Shown in pieces: positions 20,241-31,240 of a DNA stretch of 64,000 nt. The notes under the pieces are model-generated. The model ran no database searches, had not been told where the DNA came from, and was given only the letters and a program-made list of their open reading frames with translations. Each line of letters begins with the position of its first letter. Position 1 is the stretch's first letter. This DNA is from Terfezia claveryi (lineage: Eukaryota > Ascomycota > Pezizomycetes > Pezizales > Pezizaceae): contig WHUX01000058.1 of NCBI GenBank assembly GCA_015179025.1, positions 237,314-301,313 of the forward strand. The letters run 5' to 3'. A program made the position numbers and the translations under genes.

Positions 20241-23200
20241 GGTCGCTGTCGTAGAGTAGTGGTTTATCCTGCGCCCGCGGGGGGTATTTCCGCTTCGTAG
20301 TGGGGAAAAGAAAATTGAAATTTCATATTTGCGCCAAGTTCCAAAGTACACCTATCTACTTTGTAAAAATCATCACATATCAACTACCAACTCACAACTC
20401 ACAACTCACATGTACCCACCACCACCACCACCACCACCACAAGCGCAATTGAGAGTGCCACATATACCTTATATTTTTAGCCTCAGCCAAAAACTGTAGG
20501 AAACCCCCCGTTTATAGCACAAATAGTAGGAAGGGAAGTGGAGGGGTATCTGACATAGGAGACAGATTGCTCTCAGTTATTGGAGGCCTAGCTACTTCCT
20601 ACCAGGTACATATACATATATACTGTATATACTAGTTGGTGCTGCAATGGCAACTCTACCATATTTGAATGTTTGGGGGGTGTGGGGGAGGGGGGAAGGG
20701 GGGGAAGGGGGGGAGGTTCTGGCTGTGGATAAAACACGAATCCCACTCAACAGTACGGGTAAAACAAATTGAAGGTGTGGGCTGGTAGACAAGACATACA
20801 GGATACCGGTAAGGGATCTTCCGTACGTTTGTTGTTTTTCTTATTGGCTTTTTCTCTTGATTGGGCCAACCCCTTTCATTCCCCCCTCCCCTCCAAAAAA
20901 AAATAAATAAATAAACAAAAAAAAAAAAAAAAAAAGAAAACTTGTCCCCTCCAGTAATAATATGTAAATAAGCCCCCTATAAGAGAACTTTATGGAATTT
21001 TTTTCAAACATTCAAGAAATCTGTAATTGGGATAAGTTCGGCTCTATATATATATATGGGTTGCTACGTAAATTTGTTACATACGTATCTACTTACATAT
21101 ACATAACTATATGTACCTATATATACTGCATATATTGCTCCCGACAAAATATATATATATATATATTTTTTGGGCGGGGGAACGCAGAGGGATATATTCT
21201 TGCAGATACGAAAAATAAATATATTATTCTTGCAGATACATATATACATACGAAAAAAAAAAAATATGAACACTCTGAGAGGTCTGCCACCCTATAGGAA
21301 AGAGACCTTAGCAAGCCTATGAAATGAAATACAGCATTTTTTGAAATTAATTTCTCAATTCCCCGAGCAGAAGAAATTGAGCCCTATCTCACTTTCTCAC
21401 CATAATATGTTTCTTCAATTTCCCCCCCTCCCCAAAAAAAAAAAAAAAAAAAAAAAAACTTGCTAATTTGAACATCCTTCCTTACGCTACTGTTTTCTCA
21501 TGTACGGTAGTAGGGGTTTTTTCTGGGTTAGTTCTCCATCCATGTACCCGTCCAACCATCATCCACCCAAGTTGAGCCAAAGATTGGCGGATATATTGAT
21601 AATGTTGCACTATGCTAAGAGCTTTCACTTTTCCGAAGGAACAGTGTTATACATAACTAACCTCAGAAAACCTCCAAAACAAAACCAAACAACACCAAAA
21701 AAAGATTGATAACCACTCTACTACCATATCAGAGGGACCCCCACAAACCCTTTTTTTCCCGCCTATAATCATGTCGTATCAATAGCACAATAAATAGTAA
21801 AGCACAAAATTAAAACGAGAAGCCCAACCAGGGTTTTTTTTTTTTTTTTTTTTTTTTTTCTTTTGTGCGGGACTCGGAACCACTAGGTTTGGATGTAAGC
21901 ATCAATCTACAAAATTTTCAACACATTGATGGAACGTGAATCACCTTGTGAATTAACAAAACCAACAGACCCTGTAAGAAAAACTCAGGGTAATCTGTGC
22001 CACTTCTTGGCTTGTGACCCCACACCCCCCAAAAAAAGGTTCTACAGTATAGTTCTAGCTACCTTAGTTGTACATATACTACAACTATGCACCGCCATCT
22101 TTTGCTCAGCGAAACCTCAAGTACCTACCGTCTAACTCCGTCCGTAGTTTCTTATTGGCCCAGCCCAGCCCGTCCCAGACTTACTTTGTTTCGAACCAGC
22201 CTAGTGGTTCCCCACCCCCCCAATATCTCTACCAAAGTCCGGCCGGCAAACGGCAACACTATTTTGTTCGCAAGCCAACCAACGGACCGAGCCGGCGCTA
22301 AGCCTTAAAGGGGAACTTGCGAACCACAGCCGCTAAGCCCAGAACTAAACCCGCGGATTCGGATACAGTTGCAAACCAGACCAAAACATACCCAGTCCGC
22401 ATTGAGACAAGGGTTTGCCTGCTGGGTGGGAACAAAATGGGGCTATCTCGAGGTTCCCACCTTCTGCTTGTCGATCTGGACTATGTATCAAAAGGCGTTA
22501 TGGATTTACCGCACAATTGAGCTCCCAGTGCTGGTACCAATAGCACCTGGGTCATCTCCATGATCAAAAAAAGTTGCTCAAGCTATACTACTTGTGGGCA
22601 GATGATATACGCAAGTTTTACCGCAGTGAATTTCGTACATAGACGCGGTAGCCCCGCTTACCCAATCCCGACCTGATCCTCCCTATCTACTTCCCAATTG
22701 AGGACATCTCAGGTTCCAGCTGCCCGCGCTCTGGGTACCTAGCCTAGTTGCACGACCTCAGGCATAACAGGTGGGCCGTGTACAGACACAAAGCCCGCAA
22801 CCAAGGCAAATTTCGCAAAAACAAACTTGAATTTTATTTCTCGTGAGACAGCAGTAAACGCAGCACCTCAGCTATATTCCACCCTGCCCACCACCCACCG
22901 TACCCGTGTACCTAGCGATTGGATTGATTGGGAACCCCTCACTACTTACCGACCCCCCCGCATTTAGGGGAGAAGAAAAAAAAAAAAAAAAAACAAGGAG
23001 GGCCCATGTAGGGCAGAGGTAGAGGCAGAGACAACAATAACCCAATCCAATCGCCAAGCAAAGGAAAAAGGTAAGATGATAGGGTGAAAGATAGGAATTA
23101 ACTGACACCTGCTGGTCTGTTGATCCCACGTTATTTAACAAAAAAAACAATAATGAATGGCTTTTGGTAACTCGATCACAAGGCTCTGCCCCACCCAGGC

Positions 23201-23692
23201 GTCAATCCGCAGAAGAAAAAAGAAGCCGGCTGCCAGCCCGGATTCAGGACCGGCGACTCAAGTAAGAAAAAACATCCCTTAAACAATGGTAATAAGAGGG
23301 AGTGTATAAGTATGAGTAGGCCCCCGCATGTTTGTAGCGAGATTGAGCGCAAAATCGAGCTCCAGAGTATCGCAAAAACACGGGTCAAAACTTCAACATT
23401 GACAAATGGGGATAAAAGAAAATGAAGCAAAGGTCCAATATGCAAGCTGAAAAGAAGATCATAAAGCAATAACATAACATGCACACCGAAAAACCCAAGA
23501 GGCAGGAAATGAACAAATACCCATGAATGCACAACATTAGTCTCGTGCTGTAATTAAAGGATAAGGGACCAAGATATACGCCATCTACCATGCAACACAG
23601 ATCAGAGTTGAGTCGTCACGCAGTAGCCTTAAAGTCTGAGCTATTGCATGCGAAATGGAGATCTGGGCAGGCCATTTGGAACAGTGGGCCTA
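20241..23692. other. Long AT-rich spacer with microsatellites and A-runs, no supported gene
   Basis: Holds (CCA)n at 20415-20440, long A- or T-runs (about 20915-20935, 21436-21458, 21834-21859, 22977-22993) and TATA microsatellites (about 21041-21057 and 21150-21170). All frames are short and without motifs. Several A-runs with oligo-C before them look like decayed retroposon tails, but no element body can be named. Confidence 0.5.
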
Positions 23693-25587
23693 TTACACTG
23701 TTGAGCTTGGGTGTTCGGCACGGATATCACCCGAGAAAACACCACAGATGCCACTGTCATGGGCCTCACCAGCGATCGACCAGTCATCAGTGCAGCAGAA
23801 ATGCATCCGACTTATGTAACCCTGGTCTCTCAGCACACAGGTTTCAAATGTTGGATGTGGGCCAGTGAAGCTCACACAGCATCGCAGGTACCGGTCATGA
23901 GCCGGGTGCCTTACGCAGGTTCCACCTCGGCAAACTGCCATGTCATAAATTTCGGCATTCCGGGTTTCATCGAACTTATCGGTTGCCCCAACAACCCGAC
24001 TCGGGATCATACCCTGTTGCCCTCCAGAAGCAGGTACAGCCCACCAGCAGTTCTATAGAGCCATCAGAGCAACGTTAGCCAACGTAGTAAAGTAAAGATA
24101 GGTAAAACCCAAAGTATGTGACAGATGGACTTACCAAACCCCATCTGTTCGGGTAATCAGCCTTAGCCACTAGAGTCAGCTTCTCGCCAACTTTGAGGTT
24201 CATTTCGTATTCATGAACCTTTCGCCAGGGGAACTTGACGATTTCTTCCCCGGTCATCTGGGCCTCGGCGTTCTCGGCCCACAAATCGGCTTCGGTACTG
24301 TATTTCCTCACTCCTGGTGGCCAGTCCCACTTTGGTGCCGGGGCATGTGGGCCGAAGAATTCTTCCTCTTGTCGCTGACCAGCTGCAGGCCTAGGCGTGT
24401 TCGGTAGAGATCCAAGAAGGTCGATTTCAGGGACAGTCTCTGTGAGCATGTATACGCTGGGCGCCTTGATATTTTCAGGGTAAGCCATCTGAAGCTGGCT
24501 CGATAGGAGCGGGTTTCCCTCAAGGTTGGTGTTCGGCGGCATGGAAGGCATACTAGGTCCGGCTGCCAGATTGGTATCCGATGGCGTCGAAGGCATACTA
24601 GATCTAGCTGTCAGATTGATATTCGATGACATCAAGGGCATACTAGGTCCAGCTATCAGAGCTGGAAGCGCCCCCTGGACTATGTTTCCATGCGCTTGCA
24701 TACCCGAAGTCTGCGCTGCTCCTGGACCTCTATTCAATGCAACCCATCGTTGTACCAACTCCTGCAAATTACTCCCCTCTGGCATCCTCCTCTGCGCCTC
24801 TGCCTCAACTGCCACCTGCATAATCTGTTGAACATGTTTGTCAATCTTCCTCAGCCCTCTCCACCAACCCACTGTCCCAGTGCTTGCCCTGATACCATGG
24901 AACATCTGGTCCCTACTCACACTTGCAAGCATTTTTGGTGCCCAGATAACCACAAGTTTTTCCCCGACCTTCGAATACATAGGACGTTCACCAGCGTATT
25001 TCCCTTGATCCACATAGAAAATTTCCTTTTCCCTTAGGACTTCCGCATTGGGGAACCAGTGGAAGTCTCTAAAGGGGACGAAACCGATATCCACCGTTGT
25101 GAGGTTAAATACCTTCACAAAGGGACCCTCTTCGGTAGCTGCGTTTTCATGGCAACGTTCTACACCCTTCAGCCATGGGCCTGGAGAGAGTAAAATGAGG
25201 TGACCAATGTTATAGGAAAGCCAGTTTCCTGGCTTTGTATGGTCAAAATCCTTAACTGCAACCCCGTGAGCGAATATCTATTAACAAGGCCTATTAGTAA
25301 CCAGTAAAAACCTGTATACAGCCCTCAGAAGAGCTACAAACCGTGTTGACCCTCTCCCTCCCATCGCCCATTGCAATATCGAAGTTACTTAGATTGACAA
25401 ACCCCACGTCATTCGTGGTCCGGTGTAGAGCAATTGTAGGCTTTTTATGTAGACACATATCAGGTATATAAACGACATCATTTTTCTTAATTGTAACCCA
25501 TCCACTTTCACCTGCGTACAGTTCATCAACTTTTGAAATGTATACCCTACAGGGTATCTCCATTTCTTGCCAGGCCGTAGCTCTATC
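23693..25587 (-). CDS. Protein with several SH3-like segments (hypothetical)
   Basis: Three joined exons: to 25342 (ATG 25563 or an upstream exon spliced at 25587), 24135-25277 and 23693-24052. Introns are 25278-25341 (GTTTGT..AATAG) and 24053-24134 (GTAAGT..TATAG), both phase 0. About 575 residues. SH3-like beta segments: CRVYISKVDELYAGESGWVT..VGFVNLSNF, GVAVKDFDHTKPGNWLSYNIG..VGFVPFRDF, and a C-terminal MNLKVGEKLTLVAKADYPNR..NCWWAVPASGG..GMIPSRVV. The last is the clearest, with the GxIPSxxV end. The middle carries three 15-residue repeats (AGPSMPxMxxNxNL type, 24526-24680) and a Gln/Ala helix region. The C-terminal exon is Cys-rich (CRGGTC, RCC, CC). I know no name for this protein. SH3 domains bind Pro-rich partners, so a scaffold role is inferred. 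Confidence 0.6.
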
Positions 25588-25608
25588 CTAAGAGGGGGGG
25601 AAGGATAG

Positions 25609-26615
25609 CTATGGGAGGGCTTTCAGGTGTAAAATAACTGCCTTTTGGTATTGGATAGTGGGGCAGGCTTGGAGCGAAGTGGGATTGAAATATCGCCCGA
25701 TACTTGCCGTGAAACCTTGCTTGGTATATTCTAGAATACCTGTTTTTACCAGAGCTTCCCATCTTCGAATATATACCTTATACCCACCCCATTTCCTAGG
25801 GCATCGTCTCTGGGAGTGGAGGCATATTGTCAATTGGCCATGGGAAACGTTGGTCACTAGAAGCATCTTCTGGACCCATCCATATTCTTTTGCATCATGC
25901 TGTGATTCCAAGGAGAAGAGGTAAAGGATAATTGCCGGAGGGAAATGAAGAATATGGTGTGCAACTAAAGAGGTAGATCTGCACAACCAATCCATAATCT
26001 GACCCACCATTCTGGCTCTTGCAGCTGTTATGTCCGTCACACCCGTTGACGTTTAAACCGGACCCCGAATATCAGATTCGCCAACTCGTATTTTCTATGC
26101 TGGAGGCCGGGCAGGCTGTTGGAATCTAAAGAGGCAAAGTATCAATCATCTTTCAGAAGTCCGTGCGTATTCCATACCTACCCCTTACGCCTGCTGAGAC
26201 ACCTGTTAACATTCAGGTTCTACCGTTCTATGGAGGTCGGAGGCATAAGACGGACCTCTCGGATCCCTTTCAACGTCTGCTCTGGCTGTTAACATTTACA
26301 TCCCGAGAAGCGTTAGTGATGAGTTGCTGGCCGTCTCCCGCCATCTCCCTGGTCTACTAGCAATCATTTTCAGCCTAGGGACATCGACAAGGGGTAGACT
26401 GCTATAGAATGATGGGGATGGTGGTACGATCGTTGGCCAATCATATATACCAACCAGGAGTTCAAAGATAGCGAATAGAGGGATCCCGCGCCATAGCACG
26501 GTGAACAGCAACTCCTCTCCATCAGGTGACTTGCCGGGGTGTATAACAAGGGTGTATCCCTCAAGAAAAAGTCTTTTGTTATCCTGGCGATATCCTTTAA
26601 ACTACAGACCGCCAC
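25609..26615 (-). CDS. Possible multi-exon hypothetical gene, structure unresolved
   Basis: Two coherent minus-strand stretches. One, about 26300-26605, reads KGYRQDNKRLFLEGYTLVIH, then DGEELLFTVLWRGIPLFAIF, then VGIYDWPTIVPPSPSF. The other, 25609-26040, reads MVGQIMDWLCRSTSLVAHHI, later YGWVQKMLLVTNVSHGQLTI and IRRWEALVKTGILEY. Between them is a plausible 52-base intron (GTATGG..TTTAG, about 26125-26176), but the frames could not be connected without doubt. No domain is recognised. It may be the 5' part of the downstream SH3-like gene or an independent or decayed gene. Confidence 0.3.
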
Positions 26616-27501
26616 TAAAAGTCAAAACAAAGCACTCAACAAGGCGTAGATGCATTCATTACCTGACACAAGTTTACAACTTGCTAGACTCACAAAACAA
26701 GCCAAAGTCAGTGGAGATAGGTGAGTCTCTAGATCTACCCCAAGATGCCAGTCATTATACCAGGGCGTGTGGAATCTCTCTTACTGGCAACACTTGATAG
26801 AGTACACCTGGATTTCCAATGCGAGGAGGGCCTCAGTCTCTGATTTACTTCATGTGAGACGGCAGCTTCTAACTTTCAATTAGGATGTCCTCCAATGGCC
26901 TGGCTAGTCTGGTTGGCACTCCAATATGTGCAATCTGGTTAGACGCATCAAGCGACTACAAAAATGAAAGCGATTGATCAACCAGCAGCGTGCATGAAAT
27001 ATAATATGTGATAGAACCTAGTTTAGCTCCTCATAACATCTCGCTCGATCATATTTTTCTCCGTATATGCCCAAACACGGACAACACAGCGAACCACAAT
27101 GTGCGTAAGCCTACATGCCAGTAGCTCAAGAAGAAAGCTTTGTTGTCACAATGCATGCTTTTCCACATGTCCAATTCTAGACACGGATACTTCGGTAACG
27201 ACACACAGTATACCACGAATTACCGTCCTAACCCCAATCCCAACACTGAAATCCTACTTGCAACGGTACCAACCCCCACCGTGCGCATATTGCTCAAATA
27301 CGCATCCTCCATAGCCGATTGTGAGATACTGGCATCTAAAGAAAAGTTAGTTGTTATGATATCACATATTTCCTCCACCATAGACTCTACAAAATCCCCG
27401 CGATTCAGATTATCCTTTCATTCCCACGCAATTTCTCGAAATCGGTGCAATCGAACCTAACTAAGGAAGAAAATAATGAAGTGTAGTAGGATTCTGCCTT
27501 G
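26616..27501. other. Spacer upstream of ATG29's 3' end; TAGTCTGG repeat end
   Basis: One copy of the repeat-family terminus (TAGTCTGGTTGGCAC) at 26905-26919, followed by a weak inverted ATCTGGTTAGACGC. No gene supported. Confidence 0.45.
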
Positions 27502-29586
27502 CTATATCACAAACTCACCTGATAGATCACTAAACGAGCTTCCCATACTGGGGGAGCTCTCCACTCCCCCACTCGCTGTCAGCTTGCTCTGTGCCACGGC
27601 GTTTGACCCACCATGCCCTTGCCTCGTTGTTGACGTGGAACTCGCTTCACTGGGAAGTCCTCTCGGATTGATTCGTGCTCTCTCCCCAGTATCCTGCTTT
27701 GCTGTTTCTGTCGCCGCCCCTCCTGTGCCCCCTAAACTTCTCCTCTTCTTCACCCCACGCAATGTCGCTGTCCCAAGCTCGTCTTCATCCATACTTACCG
27801 AAGAGTCTATCTTAGACCTCGAGAAAGGCAGGTAAATCTCCTCTTCTTCTGCATCTTCATCTTCACCAAACAATCCGCCGCCAGCCCTTTTACCTTTACG
27901 TTTCGATAAGCCCACAATACTGCCATCCGAGTCTGAATCATCATCGTCGTCACCGTCGCCTGAACTACATGCAGAAGAGTATATTCTCCCTGCTACCGGG
28001 ACTGCAGCTGTATTCCGAAGATCGTATTGAGGCTGCTGGGGCTGCTGCTGTGTTTGGTGCGATGTGGTGTTGGCGAACCTGGCTGGCGGTTGAAACGATG
28101 CCTGCGAGGTTGGACGTGCGGTTTGTGTGGAAGGGCTTCGAGACATTGGCTGCGCCATAGCTGCAGTTGTCGTTGTCACTTAGAATCAGCAAGGTACGAA
28201 ATACTGCAAGCAGGTACAGGGGGCCCCATACGCCGACCTGGGGTTACCGGACCAGTGGGTCTGGTAACAGCCGGTGTATGTATACCTTGCATCATTGCTA
28301 CAGCTGTAGAACCACGAAGAGAGAATTGAGAATGAGTTTTTGGCGGTTCTAACCCCATTGGAGAGCTTGTGGTCAGTGGATCCTCTCCAGATCTTGAAGG
28401 AGCCAGCGAGACAGAAGATACCGTAACTGCCACCACTTCCTGTCCTCGCCATCCTCGTACCTCCAGTCATCCCCAGGGCCGGACTCAAGGGTCGCGGGGA
28501 TGTGTTACTAGTCGTACCACTAGGTGTTGAAGTATTTGAGACAGGCGCACCGCCCATCCCTTTCCGCATCTGGGCCCTAACTTGCGATAGCTCCCGCTCA
28601 TACAGCCATGCAGCTTGTTGCAGCAGAAATGCGCGGGAAACTTGGAATTGCTGGGCACTGCAAAACATCTGAGATCTCCGCCACATTTATATTGGCGTAG
28701 TGACTTACAGATGATTCCCTGCGGCGAAGAGAGCAGTGATTAGTAAGTTATTCAGGCTAGTTCTTGTGGCTTACTCACAATCAATGCCCTGATTTCTTGT
28801 TGTTCGCGACAATATCCTCCATAGCACACGCTCTTTGTTACCGTCCCAATCAACCTACAAGCAAAAAAAATTCTATCGATTAGCATCTCCACTGTTGTAC
28901 ATGAAAGCTCGGCCAGTTAGTCTTTTTCCAGTGCTATTCATTAATTTATAGCCAGTGGGTAATTATTCCATTCCCATAAGTGTGAAACTGGAATTTGTGG
29001 CCTAAATCGGTGAGGGTCTAGTCAATGTAAAGAATTGTTGTTTTTTTAACAACCCTCTCTATCTTTCAACCAATGCTCACGAATGTCTTGCCATGTCCCC
29101 CTCCCTATTTCAACTCCATGGAGTGCAAGATATCCCACGTACCTGCGGCGGATCCACAAACCCTCCCCGTGAAAACGGTAATTTCAGATATACCACATAC
29201 TTCACCTCCCGCTCCCGCTCCCGCTCCCGCTCCTTCTCTCTTTCTCCCTTCCTCTCCCTTTCCCTCTCACTACCTCCTCTATCTCTAGCAACTTGTGCCC
29301 CGTAGTCAAACACCCCCTGCAGTCCCTGCTGTCCCTGCTGCCCCTGCTGCCCCTGCTGCCCCTGCTGCCCCTGCTGCCCCTGCTGCCCCTCCTGCCCCTG
29401 CTGCCCCTGCTGCCCCTGCTGCCCCTGCTGCCCTTGGCCCTGCTGCCTCCGACTTCCCGATCTCCCCTGCTCTGCCATATGCTGAGCCTGAGCCTGAGCA
29501 TGAGTGTTGTGCGGGTGTGTTGGCTGCGTAGTATGTGCATTTGGATTTCTCAAGTCCTGCCTTGCTATCCTCTGAGGAACAGCCAT
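27502..29586 (-). CDS. ATG29: Autophagy-related protein 29 (Atg29)
   Basis: Minus-strand exons: 29143 to about 29586, 28779-28854, a 10-base micro-exon 28709-28718, 28205-28657 and 27502-28160. The joins read VVYLKLPFSRGGFVDPPQ, then VDWDGNKERVLWRILSRTTR, then IDWNHLAQQFQVSRAFLLQQ and AAWLYERELSQVRAQMRK, which is the Atg29 signature. Atg29 works with Atg17 and Atg31 (or partners) as scaffold of the phagophore assembly site in autophagy. Unusual: the N-terminus before the core carries a (QQG)n collagen-like repeat and a Glu/Arg stretch (EREREREREREV). In the fourth exon the frame must shift by one base near 28425-28435, from ..RTGSGG to VTVSSVSLAPSR, with no splice sites. The tail is acidic (DDDDDSDSD), ending SSFSDLSG. 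A GTGAGT donor near 27517 suggests one more 3' exon. ATG candidates are 29586 (MAVPQRIARQ) and 29478 (MAEQGRSGSR). Confidence 0.88.
28709..28718 (-). other. ATG29: 10-base micro-exon of ATG29
   Basis: GGAATCATCT on the minus strand, flanked by CTTCGCCGCAG before and GTAAGT after. It restores frame between ..GIDW and LAQQF.. and encodes the conserved D-W-x-x-L of Atg29. Leaving it out breaks the protein. Confidence 0.8.
29322..29440 (-). repeat. 9-bp coding tandem repeat (QQG)n in ATG29
   Basis: TGCTGCCCC on the plus strand repeated about 12 times. Read on the minus strand it encodes alternating Gln-Gln-Gly in the N-terminus of Atg29. Copy number is likely to vary between strains. Confidence 0.85.
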
Positions 29587-29599
29587 GCTTGACGGAACC

Positions 29600-31240
29600 C
29601 TTTCTTTCTGGTTGGCAGGAAGCATTGGTAGACGGCTCCGTGGTGCAGCGGATAAACAGGATGGGTATCGAGGCTGGTATGCTGATTCGGTATGCACGTT
29701 ATGTTAGAGATTTGAAGCTGTGACGATGCGGTGTAACGGTGGTGCGCTGCGAGTCGGCAGTGCCCTAGCGCAGAAACTTCTAAAAGTTCGGTGGAGCTGA
29801 GGTGTATGTAACTCAAGAGCTATTGCAACTGGCAGTACCTTGGCAATTCGATCGCTCGGAGATCTAGTAAAGTACAGCACACACTCCGTACCGGTAGGTA
29901 GCATGAAAGTTGCAGCTACGATGCGGTCTAGGCTCCAAACACCCGTCGAGGCGCTAAGCTTCCCGCGGTAGACGAGAAGATCGCGATCGGACAGCTAAGC
30001 GGGCGTTGGCTGGGGACACGTGCCAGCCACACTAGAACTCGGCACAGCTTATCACCCGCAGAGGGTCCACGGTGAAGATATGTCAGAGAATGTACGTAAA
30101 ATGAGTAGGCAAGAGGCAAGAGTTTGTATTTATCTAATCCCTGGCTGAGAGGTCTTTGCCAATCATTAGATACTCTGATCACAGGTGCATCGGGACCCCG
30201 TCATGGCTATTAGACGACCAAAAAAAAAAGAAATAAAAAGAATAAAAGTTCTGAGCACAGCATGACTCTGCGTGTAACTCTCAAGGTAGCCAATCCAATC
30301 GTTTTCGCAAGGTGTTGCCAGCAGGATAACTTTAAATTGTATGGCAGAATCTTGTAATTGAAGGTTGAATACCTTAAACTGAAATTATTCTGGAGCCAGC
30401 ATGGTGAAGTGGTGTTTTCTGCACGGGATCATGTTAAAATGATTATTATTAAAAAGGTACAGTATATGTACATAGGTCATGCAATTTCATTGCTTGTGGT
30501 CAATTATAATCATCTGAGTCCCCCGTTCGGGATGAGAGTCTACTGACATCAGAGAAAATAGGATTTTGTCGAGTATACGGAGTAGCAAGTGGATCAATAA
30601 TAAGACCCCAGCTTTTACGATGAATGTCACGTGTCATAGAGTATAACCAACCTCCTCTGGCACTCTCTCTAGGTACAAATATATAAACCCCATATATGCA
30701 TACACTACTCAATGATTTATCACGAGACGGTACAGTACCAGGTGAAAGTCTCGTATAGGAAGATGTTGAGCAGCATGGGTTTGCCGCCCACGATTACAAA
30801 GCGTTGCCGTGTAACACTACACCAAACTTTCGCAAACAAAAATCCGACTAGGAATATGGGCCGCAATTCACGCCCATTCACAAGGTGGATCACTCGGTTC
30901 TTGATGAGCATCGGCTTAATTCTATGGGTTTATGGGTTTCATGGGTTTTTATGGGTTTTATGGGTTTATTTTAATGTTTGAAAGCATAGGAATAGCATAT
31001 CAGTGGTCGTTGAACAATGGGAATATAATGTCGAAACAGATAAGAAAAAAGTAATATCCACAACCAGCTCTTTCCCAGCATCTTCCAATCTTGACGTGTT
31101 CACATCACAAGAATCCGTTACGCACACAAGAGGAGGGAAGAAAAGAAAAGACATTTGTTCAGGCGGCAAGGGAGGGTAAGAAAGCAAAAGGAAAACAGAC
31201 AAGAGTAGAAAGGGGGAAGGAAGGGGGACCGAAGGATAAT
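29600..31240. other. Intergenic region between ATG29 and RdRP
   Basis: Promoter side of ATG29 and 3' side of the RdRP gene. Includes a short ATGGGTTT(T) array (about 30922-30966). No supported gene. Confidence 0.5.

Noticed and set aside
20059..20259. Plus-strand Gly/Glu-rich frame
   Set aside because: Antisense of the Ser/Pro-rich N-terminus of AIM11.
29293..29592. Plus-strand Leu-Leu-Pro-rich frame
   Set aside because: It is the antisense of the (QQG)n repeat in ATG29.
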